Source: Acanthamoeba castellanii str. Neff (Eukaryota > Discosea > Longamoebia > Acanthamoebidae). From it: a stretch of 64,000 nucleotides of DNA. Where the stretch lies: contig NW_004457532.1 of NCBI RefSeq assembly GCF_000313135.1, forward strand, positions 111,155 through 175,154, read 5' to 3'. The notes under the pieces were generated by a model. It was not told the origin of the DNA, made no database searches, and saw nothing but the letters and a program-made list of their open reading frames with translations. The translations under genes were made by a program, and so were the position numbers. This document shows, one piece after another, positions 1 through 11,997 of this stretch (position 1 is its first letter; each line of letters starts with the position of its first letter).

Positions 1-2255
1 GTGTGTGTGGTAGATATTGCACGAGAGCTCTTGAGAATGCTCACTGCGCCGCAAAAAGAAAGCGCCACAGTCACGGGCAGGATGGAGTCTAAGGCCGTAC
101 CGGTGTAGAAAGGGACAGAGAACACCCAGGGAAAGAGGACCGCCCAAACATTGGCCCAATGCTTGCCACACAGGCCGCTTTCGATGAGGTTGTAGCGAAT
201 AATGATCGAGTACACAGGAATGCTGAGCGTGTTTTCGGTCGCAGTAGTAGCGATCTCAATTAGTGCTCTGGCGCGGTAGTATCATATGATAGGGAGAGGG
301 AGGAAGAAGAGACAGAGCGCACCTGGACAGGAGTACTACGATTGGGAACAGGTACACTGATATGTGTACGATGATCTCCATCACGTGCCCCACAGAGCTA
401 GAATCGGGAAAGGGGTGAGCGAGCCGGTGAGGCCAGGAGAAGGCCAGCTTAGCTACGTACTTGGCGTTGCTTATGAGGACGTCGAGAATATTGGTGTTGG
501 GCGGGTACTTGAACGCCCACCCGCCAAACAGGCCCATGACGATGAAGAGGGAAGTGCCCAGAATCGAAGCTCCCCATATCGACCGGTTAATGCTCACACC
601 TTCTTTCTACAAAGATGAAATGAAGTAAAGCGAAACAACGGGCAAAGGGAAAGAGGCGATCATCAGCAAATGGACACAGAGAGAGCGAGCACGGCACTAC
701 GGTAGCGAACCTTTTCATTGGCCCAGGAAGGTATCGAGGTAACAAAGGCAAAATTGAAGATCACCGTCCCCAGCAGCTGGCTGTGGTGAGCGAATGAGTG
801 TTAGATGGCCGACAACATTTTATAAGGACCACACACACACACACACACAGGGGGGACAGCAGCACAACACCTTTGATTGTCGCCTATCACGTCGAGTTTG
901 TCGAGGTTGAGCCCGACCATGAAGAAGTCGACCATCCAGACACCCAACACGATGGCCATCATGATAATGCAGGCGCCTGCAAAGACCGTTTCTCCATCGT
1001 CAGAATGATGTCGGGGGAGAGGGGGGGGGTAGTATGACGCGACGAGGCGGGAAGTGGAGTGGCCCCATACCAATTTGGACCCAGATGTTGTCGTCAAGAT
1101 TGAAGTAGGCCATCGGCAAGGTGCCCATAAACACGATCACAAATCCCAGCGAGATGATTATCACATCTCCGAACGGAGTGTTTGAGTCTGTTCAGAGAAC
1201 AGGGAGGGAGAAGCCAGCGAAGGGTGAGTGGACAAACAACAAAAACGTGTCGCCTCATGAACAGGCCAAGCGTACCGTGGCCAGCGGTGGTTACGCTGTC
1301 GTAGCCGAAGTCGGGGTAGAATTCAAGACCACACGTGTACTTGAACATCGCTACCAACGCAAAGTCGACTGTCTGCACGTGGAATGTTTACGAGCAGTAG
1401 CACAAAAACCATTCACACCGGTTAGGACGCACGCCCAACCAAGCCCAGAAGTGTTGCAGAGCAAGAGGAGAGCGGTTAACCTGGGCGGAGATGATAATAG
1501 AAGAGATGTTGGTGGCCTGTAAGCTGATGATGAGGAACAGGAGCGTGAGGTAGTAGCCCCACTTGTTGAAGAAGATTTTCGCCAGTCCTTCGATCTCAAC
1601 TCGACTCTGTAATTGGCCGCCAACCGAGACATTGCACATACAGCGCCGAGGTGTGAGTGGTGTTAAGCGACGATAGAGTCTATGTATACATAAGCAGGAA
1701 GAAGAACGCGCAAACCTGGAACCGTTCATTGCCAGGCACAAGGGCCATGGCTTTGCACATCATGGTCGAGGAGAACGCCGCAATGATCATCACGATCACC
1801 ATCCCCAGCGTTGTTCTACAGAAGAAAAAAAAACATGAGAAGAATGAAAATTAATCAATAAATAAAGATATAGAGGGGTGCACGCACGGAAGCCAGCCAG
1901 CTTGTTGGTAGATTACGGGGATGCTGACCATCGCTGCAAAAAAATAAAATAAAATAAAAAATAGCAAGGCAACGGTTAACCGACAGAATGAACAGCTGCA
2001 TGTTCGTGATTCGTGAAAGAAAGATCTTGCGGGCTACGCACCAGGGCCGGTGATGTTGTTGAGATTGAGGCAGAACCCTCCTAGGAAAGAGATGTTCTTG
2101 TCACCGAAGGTGCTCTTGCCCTCCGCGCGAGCCTCTTCCGAAGGACCGATCAAGGTGATTGATTTGCCATTGAAGTGGATCTCGTTGTAGGCCAGGTTGG
2201 CATCGTACTCCGTGGCAAACGTGTGCTGTCGTGTGTGGCCACTAACGAGACTCAT
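1..2255 (-). CDS. Transmembrane amino acid transporter (AAAP / SLC32-36-38 type), 3' end outside window
   Basis: Intron-rich gene read right to left. It probably exchanges amino acids across the plasma or a vacuolar membrane. After a short hydrophilic N-terminus (ATG at 2253-2255; an in-frame ATG lies at 2303), the first helix reads FCLNLNNITGPG at about 2040-2085 and continues in the next exon as MVSIPVIYQQAGW (about 1900-1935). This is the family's first-helix signature. Further membrane segments follow near 1760-1810, 1500-1560, 1090-1160, 920-1000, 720-775, 500-580, 330-380 and 60-170. The last exon runs off base 1, so the C-terminus is missing. Family membership is confident; the substrate cannot be read from sequence. 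Confidence 0.85.
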
Positions 2256-2610
2256 GATCTCCTCCTCGTACGATCTCCTCCCCCTTCCACGTGTGGCAAT
2301 CAAATCTCAACGGTCTCCGCGCTGCTCGGTACACGAGTTTTGTGGCGTGGGTGCGCACAAAACCGCAAAGCGTGGGGAAAGTGGAGCACTCTCTTTCTTG
2401 CGCCCGACCAAAGGTGGAACACTCCTCCGGGGTTTCTGCTCCGGCAGAGCCGCCCATTGGTCACATGCTCCGCCACAAGGCCCGCGGTAGCGAGTCGGAG
2501 AGTACCCTGCCATAATAATAATTATTAAAACATACATACTATTCGATAAGAAAACTACCACGAATACTACCACGAAGGTAGCGTAAACACTACCACGGGG
2601 CAGCCTTCTC
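2256..2610. other. Intergenic region: 5' flank of the transporter and 3' flank of receptor 1
   Basis: No convincing gene. On the minus strand it holds the promoter side of the transporter. An inverted CCAAT-type motif (CATTGG on plus) is at about 2455-2460. Two near-identical 11-mers, gtggagcactc (2381-2391) and gtggaacactc (2414-2424), stand 33 nt apart and could be a repeated binding site. The stretch 2510-2600 is AT-richer than its surroundings and lies just 3' of the receptor stop codon. Confidence 0.4.
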
Positions 2611-5600
2611 TTACACCGTTTCATCGCCCAAAACCTTGGCCGCCCCCATCAGCTGGTGGTCGAAGAAGCCAACAATGTCCGCCATTGAGGGTCTCTTGTC
2701 TGGACTGGCGTGCCAACACTTCTTCATCATTCTCTTGTAGTCTGGGAGAGTCGGCGCGACGGGACGGCGAGTTAGAAAGACAGTCGTGTTGCCAACGTGC
2801 GTGCGTGTGGAGGAGCCATACCGGAAGGACAATCGGAGGGAATCATTGGGCGACGGCCTTCGAGCACATCAAGCGACACGCCCATGAAGTTGAGTCCGGC
2901 GTAGGGCTGCTTGCGCGTCAGCACCTTCAGAGATGCGGGAGAAAGAAGGGGGGGCTAGAGCGTCAGCGACGGAGACACTCGCACAACATAGGCCAGCGAA
3001 GAGGAGCTCCTCTCACGCGCGGACGTACCTCCCACATGATGATGCCGAACGAGTAAACGTCCGCGGACTCAGAGTACTTCTCGCCGCGGAGTATCTCGGG
3101 TGCGGTCCAGCAGGGCGTGCCGCAGCGGGTCATGGTGGCGTTCTCCTCCTTGATGCGCGCGAACCCGAAATCGGCCACCTTCACATTCCAGTTCTCATCC
3201 ACCAGCAGATTGGATGGCTTGAGATCGCGATGAATAATCATCGGGCTGAGGGAATGGAGGTGGCTGATGCCCATGGCTGCACTCTGGAGGATGCGCAGCT
3301 TCTGCTGGTAGACGAGCTTCGTCGAGTGGTTGTGAAGGATGTCCTTGAGCGCTCCCTGCTGGACGTACTCGGTCACGATGCACAAGTTGGGTCGCTTCAC
3401 GCATGCGCCTTCAATCAATCAAGCAGAGAGGAAATGTGAGTCATTCCGCATAAACAAGGAGAGCCTCACAACGGCGTGCCAAGAAGGGCAAAGGGGAGGA
3501 GTTGTATAGGCACCGATGAAGAGGACGATGTTGGGATGATGGAGCTGGGACAAGAAGGCCATCTCGGCCCTGAACTCCAACATGCGGCGTTCGTCGAGCT
3601 TCTGCTTGATGAACCGCTTCACGGCCACCGAGACGCCCTTCCACTTGCCCTGGTACACGACGCCGTAGCTGCCCATGCCCACCTGCTGGCCGATCTGGAT
3701 GTCCTCGTAGTTGATGATCCACCGGCAGAGATTGGCCGAGGTGAGGAAGTGGTCCTCCTGGAAGGCCATTCCGTCCCCCACCGTCATGTTCCAGTCGCCC
3801 TCCTTCAGCGACCAATCCCGGTCGTCCGTCGCGCTGGCGTTGGTGGTGTCCCTGTTGGTCCCCGAATTGCTGGTCCCCGTCCCGGTGGTCGATGATGCAT
3901 CAGCGATCGCCAGCCCGCCGAAGAACCGCCCTTCGAGGCTCCTGACCTTCAACTCGTAAAGCCTCTCTCCTTTTTTTTTAAGAACAAAAACATGTGAGGC
4001 CGCATATGTTAACGTTCGGCCCGAGAACAAAGTGGGGTCTGGAGTGTGTTGTGTGTACCTTGGGTGGAGTCAGGCATCTCGAAGGTGCCAAGGTTGATGA
4101 TGCGCTTCCTTTCCTTGCCCAGTTCGGTCTCTCGGGCTTTCTCGTAGGCCGCCGTGGAGAGGAGAATCTGGCCGCCGTGGCTGCGCGACGTCAAAAAGGC
4201 GGCAAAGTTGACCACTGGCCCGAGGTACTCCAGACGACGCGTCATGGGGTCCTGCACGATCTTGGGGCTCCCGAAGTTCACACCCATCCGCACGCGCGGA
4301 CCCCGGAACAGCATCCTATATAACGACCGCGAACGACAGGTCAACGTTTGAGACACGAACAAGCATGGATGGCGTGATACGAGAGAAGAAGAAGAAGAGC
4401 AGCAGCAGCAGCAGCAAGAAGAAGAAAAAGAAGAGCGTACTTATCATCGCCTTCCTCGGCAGCGCCAGGATGCTTGATGAGGGCTTCCGGCCAGGAGGCG
4501 TTAAGGAGAGTGACTTGTACCTCCATGCACCACTCCAGCGCATTGGCGACGTTCTGGAAGGCCATGCAGAAGGAGCCCTCGCCCGAGTTGCGGTCTTTGG
4601 AGAAGGAGATCACCTCGTAGCCGGCGTGCTTCTTCAGCAGGTCGCGGGCGATGTCGTTGTGCAGTATCGTGGCATCTCTCATGGCGATCGGGTCGAACTC
4701 CCACAGCGTGGCCGAGCACGTGATGTCCGAAAACACGATCGCCAGCTCTCCGCGAGGGGCGTGCTCCGTCCCGTCGAGACGAGCGACCTTGCCCCCGGAA
4801 TTGGAAGCCCCCGAGCTGTGGCCCGACGACGATGAGTAGGACTTCGATGGGAGGCTCCATGACGAGGCGCTCCCCATCTTGTGGCTCGACGCGGACGAAG
4901 ACGACACCGACGATGAGTGGCCGGACTGGGTGAGCGAGGAGCCCGACATGGTGACCAGGCGGTTCATGATCTCCAGGAAAGTCGGCCGAATGGTCGGATC
5001 GACATGCCAGCAGTCGGCCACCAGCTGGGCGTACTCTGGAGGCGCGTCCTCTGGGATTTGAGGCCTCAGGTTGTCCCTGATCACCGCCACGGCCACACCA
5101 GCCGGTCTATGCCACCGCGCATCTGTGAGTATTCACGTGACAGAGCAAGCCGATGTGTGGTAGGGGGAAAGAAGAGAAGGGGGGGGGGGAATACGTACGA
5201 CATGCCGATGTAGGGCTGTTCGCGGCTTAGCGTCTCGTAGAGGATGATACCGAAGGAGTAGACGTCAGCCAAAATGAAATCAACGTCGGGCGACTCCTGG
5301 AGCACTTCGGGAGCGAGCCACTGCACGGTGCCCTGAATATCCTTGGCAGCGTTCTTACCGAGCTGGCCCTTGAACTTGGTGAGGCCAAAGTCGCCCACCT
5401 GGTACGGTGCGGGGAAAGGACCGTTAGGCGCAGCACACCAACTACGGCCATGACAATGGCATGCTAACGCGTACCTTGACGTTCCACTTGTTGTCGAGCA
5501 GCAGGTTGAGTGACTTGAGATCGCGGTGCACGATGCCCGACGAGTGGAGGAAGTGCATGCCCTTAGCAGCCTGGTAGGCTATCTTGCACGTCAGTGCGAA

Positions 5601-8600
5601 CGGGATGTCCGGCACAAGCTCGTTGTGCAACAGCTGCGCGGGTGGAATAAAATAAGAGAAATAAGAGAGAGCGTAGGCGGTGCAGAAAAGAAAAATGACC
5701 GAGCAGTGCATCATGCGTACGTCGTAGAGAGATCCGAGAGCCATGTACTCCATGACGATACACATCTTGGGGGGCTTGGTGCAGGCGGCCATGAACAGCA
5801 CCACATTGGGATGCCTCAATGCCGTCATAACGCGTACCTGTCCAAAACACCACCATCGCTCATAGATGTGAGCACTTGCACGTGTGGGGAGGGGCAGCAA
5901 TGAATGTGTAATGTAAGGTATCTGCTACCTCCTCCCTGAAGTTCCGTTCCATCTCCTTGGAGACATCCTTGGAGGACATCACCTTCACAGCCACCTCGGT
6001 TCCCTTCCAGACTGCCTTGTAGACCTAGCGGTCGATCGACAAGTGGGTAAGCGACTGAGTGATTAAAGGGGGGGGGGATGACACGGCGTTTGGGTGGGTG
6101 AGGTTTACCTCTCCGTAGCCTCCGGACCCGAGGAGGCCCATGAGTTCGAGCTCCTCAAAGTTTATCGACCAGTCATCGACCACGCGCGACTTACGAACGA
6201 AGAAGAGGAGGCACACGGTAAAGAGGAGCAGAAGAAGGAAGAGGAGCACCACAATCGGAACGACGATTCCTGCGCGCGAGCGAGCGAGCGAGAGAGAGAG
6301 GACGAGGTGGTCAATAGATGCAGGGAATTGGTGGAACTTGATCGAACGTACCGAGAGTGATGGCAAGAGTGAGATCGGTACTGCTGGATGTGGAAATGAC
6401 ATCCTCGCAAAACTGGCCTTCTCTGCCAGCGTTGCACACGCAGGCATGGTCCGTGCAAGTGCCTGCATCCCCGCAGAGCACGCCGTCCTTCACGCATCCG
6501 TAGATGCTGCTCACAGCTTCTCCGTCACACGTGAGCGTGACAAGCGAGTTCAGCACGATCTAAACGCGAACGCTAGTGTGAGACAATATGGTTTGCGCAA
6601 ACAGGTGTAGGACACGCCCATACCTTCTTCATGACGGAGGAGGTGCTGGCCACCGTTTGCCCGAAGTGGGTGGCCACCTGAGAGGAGAGATCAGCACTCT
6701 GGGTCCAATAGATCCAGTCGGCTAGGGCCGCAGCCTTGACGCAGTTGCGCATCTGTGTCCGGAGGACCATGATTGAGATCACTGTGGCGATGGGCCAGCT
6801 CTCGTTGCCCCTGCCTGTAATACTCCACGCACACGCACCGCACGCACGCACCACAACAAGGGCAACTGTCAGCCCGCCACCTTTCCTCATACCCACGTCG
6901 CTCAGACAACGTTAGGCTGTCTACGAACCGAGTAGGAGATTGGTGAAGTTTGTCGACGCGCCAAAGTCATTCAGCGCTGAGGCCACAGCAGTCGAGCTGG
7001 GGGGGACCACCCTGCATATAGGGAACGTACGAAAGATGGAAGCTGATCAGCGGTCGAGAAGCTGCAGAGCATCAGTGAGGTGAAGAGTCATAGGCCTGCA
7101 GTGCGTACGTTCCAGCAACGTTGATCAACGAAGCGGCTTGTGTTACGCGTGTCTGAAGGACGGCGTAGTAGGACCAGAAGGCGAACGAATAGGGAGTGGA
7201 CGCGAGCAGAGTCGGCACGTTGGTGGTGGTCGTTGCGATACAGCGACTGGTGTGTAACACCGGATAGTTCAAACGGTCTCCTACACCCACCTGGACGTGT
7301 CATCAAGTGAGGTAAAGGTGCGTGTCAGAAAGCGCGAAATACGAGTTGTACGGAGAGAACGCAATTACCGTTTGGTTGAATTCTGGCACAGTGGCTGCAA
7401 GGGCAGAGCTGAGGAGGTTGTTGTTAACTGCGGACGCATTCTGAACGATAACCATGATCGGCTGATCGGGGAGCACCACGCCCGGATTCAGAGCGGCAAT
7501 GGCTGGATCATTCCATGAGCTGCCCCCGGTGAGACGTTAAAAGTGTGTGTCATCGTTAGAAGGGATGTCAATGTGGTGAGAATGCGGTACCTGATGTGTG
7601 CCAGGTAGATATCTGCAAGAATTTTGAAGCTCAGCACCAGCGGTGGCTGCCCGATGAGCTCCGGCAGGTAGTAGGCCGGCACAAGCGGAGAGGCCACCGC
7701 CGGAAAGCACCACGTCAGGCATTGCCACGTACTCTGCATTTATGTGAGAGTGCTTTTAACCGTTAGAGATCGAGGGACTCGTGTATGCGCGGAGATGTGG
7801 AAGAGGGACGCAACGCACGGGAAGTGGTCAGGCCAACTGCGGTCACGCCAAAGTCAATGTCTTCAGCGATCATCTCGGTGACTGCGGCCTGTGTCGTCTG
7901 TTGGTAGTACTTGACCAAGAAGGTGGAAGAGGGGTACGAGGTTCTGCGCAAGTGTATAAGTAAGAATGTGTTAGCAGCAGAAGCCAGCAGCACCAAGCGC
8001 CAGCGCGCGCAAGTCGAGTAAGGACGAGGGCACGCACGACCAAGCGGCAAAGAGCGGCTGTGGGCTGCCCAATCCGAGTAGGACTGCGGTCTGGAGGGCG
8101 CGAGCGCCGTTAGCACACCCAATAGTCTCGAGCTCGTCGACGAAGAGCTTCTGGAGGTTGGTCACGAGCGCCGGGAAGTACTGGGCATTCGAGAGGCTGA
8201 TGGCATAGTCGTTCAGCTGCACCCAGCTGAAGAAGAGCAGCAGATTCTGCATCGAGGAGCAGGATAGCACGCTCACGTTCTTGTGCACCACCAGGTACTC
8301 CAGGAAGGCCAAAGGCCAGGTAGCGGTGCCGTTGCCGTTGAAGATGTCCGTGCTCAGTGCGCCGGCATCGAAGGCCGCTCGGTAATCGTACATAGCGGCC
8401 TGCACCGACGTTGTCGACGCTGCCACCCGCGACCCGGCCCCGTTGACCATCGAGGCATAGGTAGTGTCCGCGCTTTTGGCCAGCGCCCAGGTGCTGAACG
8501 TCAGACTGCCCACCGTTGCCTGTGAAATTTTGGCTCAGCAACCGTCAGCCGCTAAACACAACGGTCGACACACCCCCTATTTTCCGCACGACCCAAGGAA

Positions 8601-9488
8601 AAAGGATTGTGGGGGGGACAATAAGTGTAGAGAGAGTATGCACCTTGACCGCGGCAGTGGCTGCACTGGCATTGGGGTAGACAGCCGCGCCGTTGGGCAG
8701 GTTTTCCAGCAGACCTCCAGCAGCGGTGAGGGCCGCAGCAAAGTCGGCGCTGACGGCGGAGAGCGCTCGCCCAAAGACGGCGCCAGTGCTCAGAGAGGTG
8801 GTCGTGGGTTGGGCAAGGGTAATGTTCAGCGCCGGCAGCTTGGCCACCACCGCAGCCGTGTTGAGAGCCGTGATGCGGTCGTCATCCCACCTACCGTTAC
8901 GTTGTAAGATGAGTGGCGCCAATCAAATAAAAAAATAAACCGAAAAAGGGCTTGCGGGGGCGAGTCACACCTTGTAATGTCACCCAGCCAGATGCCCGCA
9001 AGGGCGGCGCAGTCGAGGAACAGGACGTCTTGTCCGGGTGAGAGGTACCCGTCGAGGTTGTAGCTCACCACAATGGCGCCGCCTACGAGAGGCAATTGCA
9101 GGGAACCGGCGGCGGTCAGGTCTGAGTCCTCCATCGGGCTCGAGAAGCTCATGAAGTCGATAAGGCCCAAGCCGTAGCTCGCCAGGGCGACCTCAAAGCT
9201 GTTTGAGGTATACCCCACGCTCACGCTATCAGTGTTGTAGGGATAGTTTGCGGCCCAAGATGCCATCAGGCTTGCGACGGAGCTCGACCCGGCGCCGTAA
9301 AGCTGGTCGGCAGTTGCGCCTGGGGGGCAACAACAACATCAACAACAAAAGGGGGTTAGTGACTACACGCGACCAAGCTACTCGCGCGCGCGCTCTATTC
9401 TCCCGCTCGTACCAGGGAGGCACAGAAGGCCACCGCACAGGAGGGAACACGCCAGGAGAAGGAGGCCGATGGTTGAGGAAGAACCCAT
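2611..9488 (-). CDS. Receptor 1: tandem PstS-like domains, EGF-like stalk, TM, TKL kinase, class III cyclase-like domain, TKL kinase
   Basis: Predicted plasma-membrane receptor of roughly 1,600-1,700 residues in many exons. The start is the ATG at 9486-9488, which opens a signal peptide rich in Leu and Cys (9411-9488). Two solute-binding-protein domains follow (about 8040-9320 and 6600-7950); the first begins with the PstS-type GAGSSS motif and W..NYPY. A six-Cys EGF-like unit (about 6395-6520) and one membrane helix (about 6190-6270) come next. Kinase 1 (about 5060-6180) has EVAVK, HRDLKS and DFG. The cyclase-like domain (about 4070-4760) has FSDI and fungal-cyclase-like text (MTRRLEYLGPVVN). 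Kinase 2 (2611-3745) has SVAVK, HRDLKPSN and DFG. Both kinases look active and TKL-like. The cyclase lacks the canonical second metal-binding Asp and has Phe where the catalytic Arg is expected. Ligand unknown; phosphate is only a family-based guess. Confidence 0.9.
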
Positions 9489-9889
9489 GGTTGCCCACCG
9501 ATCGGTGGTGCGTGGGGTGTGAGTGTGAGGCGTTCGCTTGGAGATGATGCCAATAGGGGAGGTGGCGACAACCGACTGACTGACGGGCTCGCCGCGGCAC
9601 CGTGCCAGCCAACTCCGCCCGCAACACCCGGTGCCGCGGCGAAGCTATTATTAACAAATTAATCCCTTCCCCCCAACCGGAAGAGGTCAGGGACCCAAAC
9701 CCGCCACTAAGCAGACCCAGAACCGACGGACCCGGAGACACCGTTGCACATCGACACAACCCCTACGGTGGTGAACGGCCTCCTTGTCGTCCGGTTGCGC
9801 GGCCAGAGCACTGAAGTTCGGCAAACGATTGCCCAACCAAGGGAACACACAGTAACAGGGCGAGTGGGGGGGGGGTAAGGGCGCGCCGC
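9489..9889. promoter_or_regulatory. 5' flank of receptor 1
   Basis: No supported gene. On the minus strand this is the upstream region of receptor 1, and it lies just 3' of the uS5m stop codon. It contains the long inverted repeat listed separately at 9589-9642 and a G-run at 9866-9875. I see no clear TATA element. Confidence 0.4.
9589..9642. repeat. Perfect 14-nt inverted repeat upstream of receptor 1
   Basis: The arm tcgccgcggcaccg (9589-9602) is repeated exactly as its reverse complement cggtgccgcggcga (9629-9642), with a 26-nt spacer. It lies 101-154 nt upstream of the receptor 1 ATG. It could be a dimeric protein-binding site or, if transcribed, a strong 5' leader hairpin. Confidence 0.7.
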
Positions 9890-11832
9890 TCAGTCGTAGG
9901 TCCAGACCCGGCCGTTCTTGCGCGGCACCTTCCTGGGCTTGAAGAGCTTCATGCCCAGCTTCTCCGACAGGTAGTCCGGGTGCTCGACCTGCTGCAGTGC
10001 CATGAACAGAGTCTTGATCCTCTTGGTCTTGTTGGTGCTCCCTGGAGGGTAGGACAGGCGCGCTTGAGGGTGAGCCAGCTTATGCTTGGCAGAGGGAGTA
10101 GAAAGAGGCGAGGCGGGAACTGGCTTTGGGGGGAGGGGAGGCGTGAACGTACCGAGCCATTTGCCGGCAACGTATTTGAGTCCGAAGGCGTTGAAGACGA
10201 GCTGCATCACCTGGGACGATGTCGGGTGCACGCGGCCCTCGGGCAGGGCAAAGAGCTCCACAGAGCACTTCTTATAGCTGAAGCGGATTGATTCGCTGGA
10301 TAGATGCACGTCACGCAAGAGGATTGTCGTGAACACACAACGCGCGCGCGTTTGACCCTCCGCGCCTGAGGCGAGAGATGCGGTGTGCGTACGTAATGCA
10401 GTGGCCCTTGTATCTGTCAATGTAGAAGCTGTTCTTCTCGCAATCCTTCTGGGCAGCCAGCACGGCATCCGATAGCGTAGGACCCTTGCCATAACCCCAA
10501 CCAGCTCGTCCATTGCCTGGGTTGGTGGGCGGCGGCCACATCACGTCAGTTGATCTCTTTTCACACTGGTCACGTGCGCTCTAGACACAGGCGGACTGCC
10601 AACACCAGAGGGCGGGGGGACGCGAAACAAAACGAACCGTTGCCATCAATCACGGTGGCAGAGTAGGAGAAGACGCGCCCTGCCTTCGTTGTCTTGGTAT
10701 GACGACCAACGTTCAAGACTGGGAAAGGAGTGTGTGAGAGACCGAGACCGAGTCAGCAAACGTGAAGATCAAGAGACCGACAAGTCAGGGAAGGCGCGTG
10801 CGCGTGCGGGTTCCGTACTGTGCTGATTGCCGGAGACGGAGAAGGCAAAGTGGTTCTTGAACTCCTTTTCGTTGTACTCGTAGTCTCGGTGGAAGGGCGA
10901 ATCATCCTCCCAGGCGCCCTGAAGCGTGCGGGCGTAGTCGTCATAACCGTCGCCGTCATACTCGTCAACGTGCGGGTGCCTGTGTCGTGTGTGTGTGCGG
11001 CGTGCCAACAGCATAACGGTGGTGAGTGGTGACGGACTGGTTGGGGTTGTGCAGCTGTTGCGACGGGTTCGGGAGGAGGGGCGCACCAGAGAGGGACATG
11101 CTTGCCGGCACTGATCTGGGCCTCGAGGTCATCCTTGAGAGGGTTGATGATCTGCGTCCACTTCTTCTCCTTCTCTTCCTCCTTGGCGCGGTGGCGGAGC
11201 TCAAGGGGAGTGAGGTCTTCCCGCTCTTCCTCGCCTTCCTGGCCCTGCTGCTGCTGCTGCGCGGCTGACTGGCGCCTTCCTCCGCCGAGGCCGGGCAAGT
11301 TGTCTTCATCTTCGTCCTCTTCGTCCTCGTCGGCGTACTCGATGGGGAATTTCTTGGCCAATCGTTCCTTGGCCCGGCCATGACCACGAGGAGCGCCGCT
11401 CCGGTCACCCATCAGAGGATTGTCCGACACGCCGGCCAATCGCTCCCACTGGTCTTGAGAATCGTCCTGATCGAAGGCGTAATCTCTCGGATCGAGGCTG
11501 AGCGCTTCATCTTCGTCCACCCACGTGGCGGTGTGTGTCTGTATCGTCGAGGCAGCAGCGGCATCCCCGACGAGGCCGCCCTTCTTGGCCGCAGTCGTTT
11601 GCTCTGAGGAGGCGGGCTTCGAAGATGAAGACGACGTGGCCAGTTGGCGTCTCGACGATCCATTCACGAGAGTACCTCCTCCGGAATGATACGGGTGGTG
11701 CAATGATTTTGATCCGAATGAAAGGCCACCAGCTCGTCGGTACAGCAGAGAGCGGCCCTCCGTGCTGGCAGCATGGGGCGGCACGATCCTGCTGCTTTCC
11801 GCAGAGGGACCCAGCAGAGAGATGCGACGCAT
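9890..11832 (-). CDS. MRPS5: Mitochondrial small-subunit ribosomal protein uS5m
   Basis: Component of the mitochondrial small ribosomal subunit. The S5 core is spread over several exons: VLNVGRHTKTTKAGRVFSYS at about 10640-10720, then DGNGNGRAGWGYGKGPTLSDA across an intron (about 10440-10640), ending near a LGMKLFKPRKVP tail at 9890-9980. The glycine-rich NGRAGWGYGKG loop is the S5 signature. The first exon (ATG at 11830-11832) adds about 245 residues before the core: an Arg/Ser-rich N-terminus fitting a mitochondrial targeting sequence, then a long acidic, Gln-rich disordered stretch. This makes it about 470 residues, far longer than bacterial S5 (about 165). It lies on the same strand as both neighbours. 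Confidence 0.88.
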
Positions 11833-11997
11833 TTCTAATGCTCCAGACTAATGTTGCTGAACAAATCGTAAATGCGCTGGGCGCTCGCAGCAAAATTCTT
11901 TTCCTTCTTTTTCAGTCTTTTCCCCGTCAAAAAACATGTTTCTATTTTTTATTTTTATTTTTGTCACAAAACCCGAAATGATCTCGCCCAACAGACC

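Noticed and set aside
2611..9488. Bacterial contamination or recent bacterial transfer suggested by PstS-like text
   Set aside because: The PstS-like exons are split by spliceosomal introns, share base composition with neighbours, and continue into eukaryotic kinase exons. An ancient transfer remains possible.
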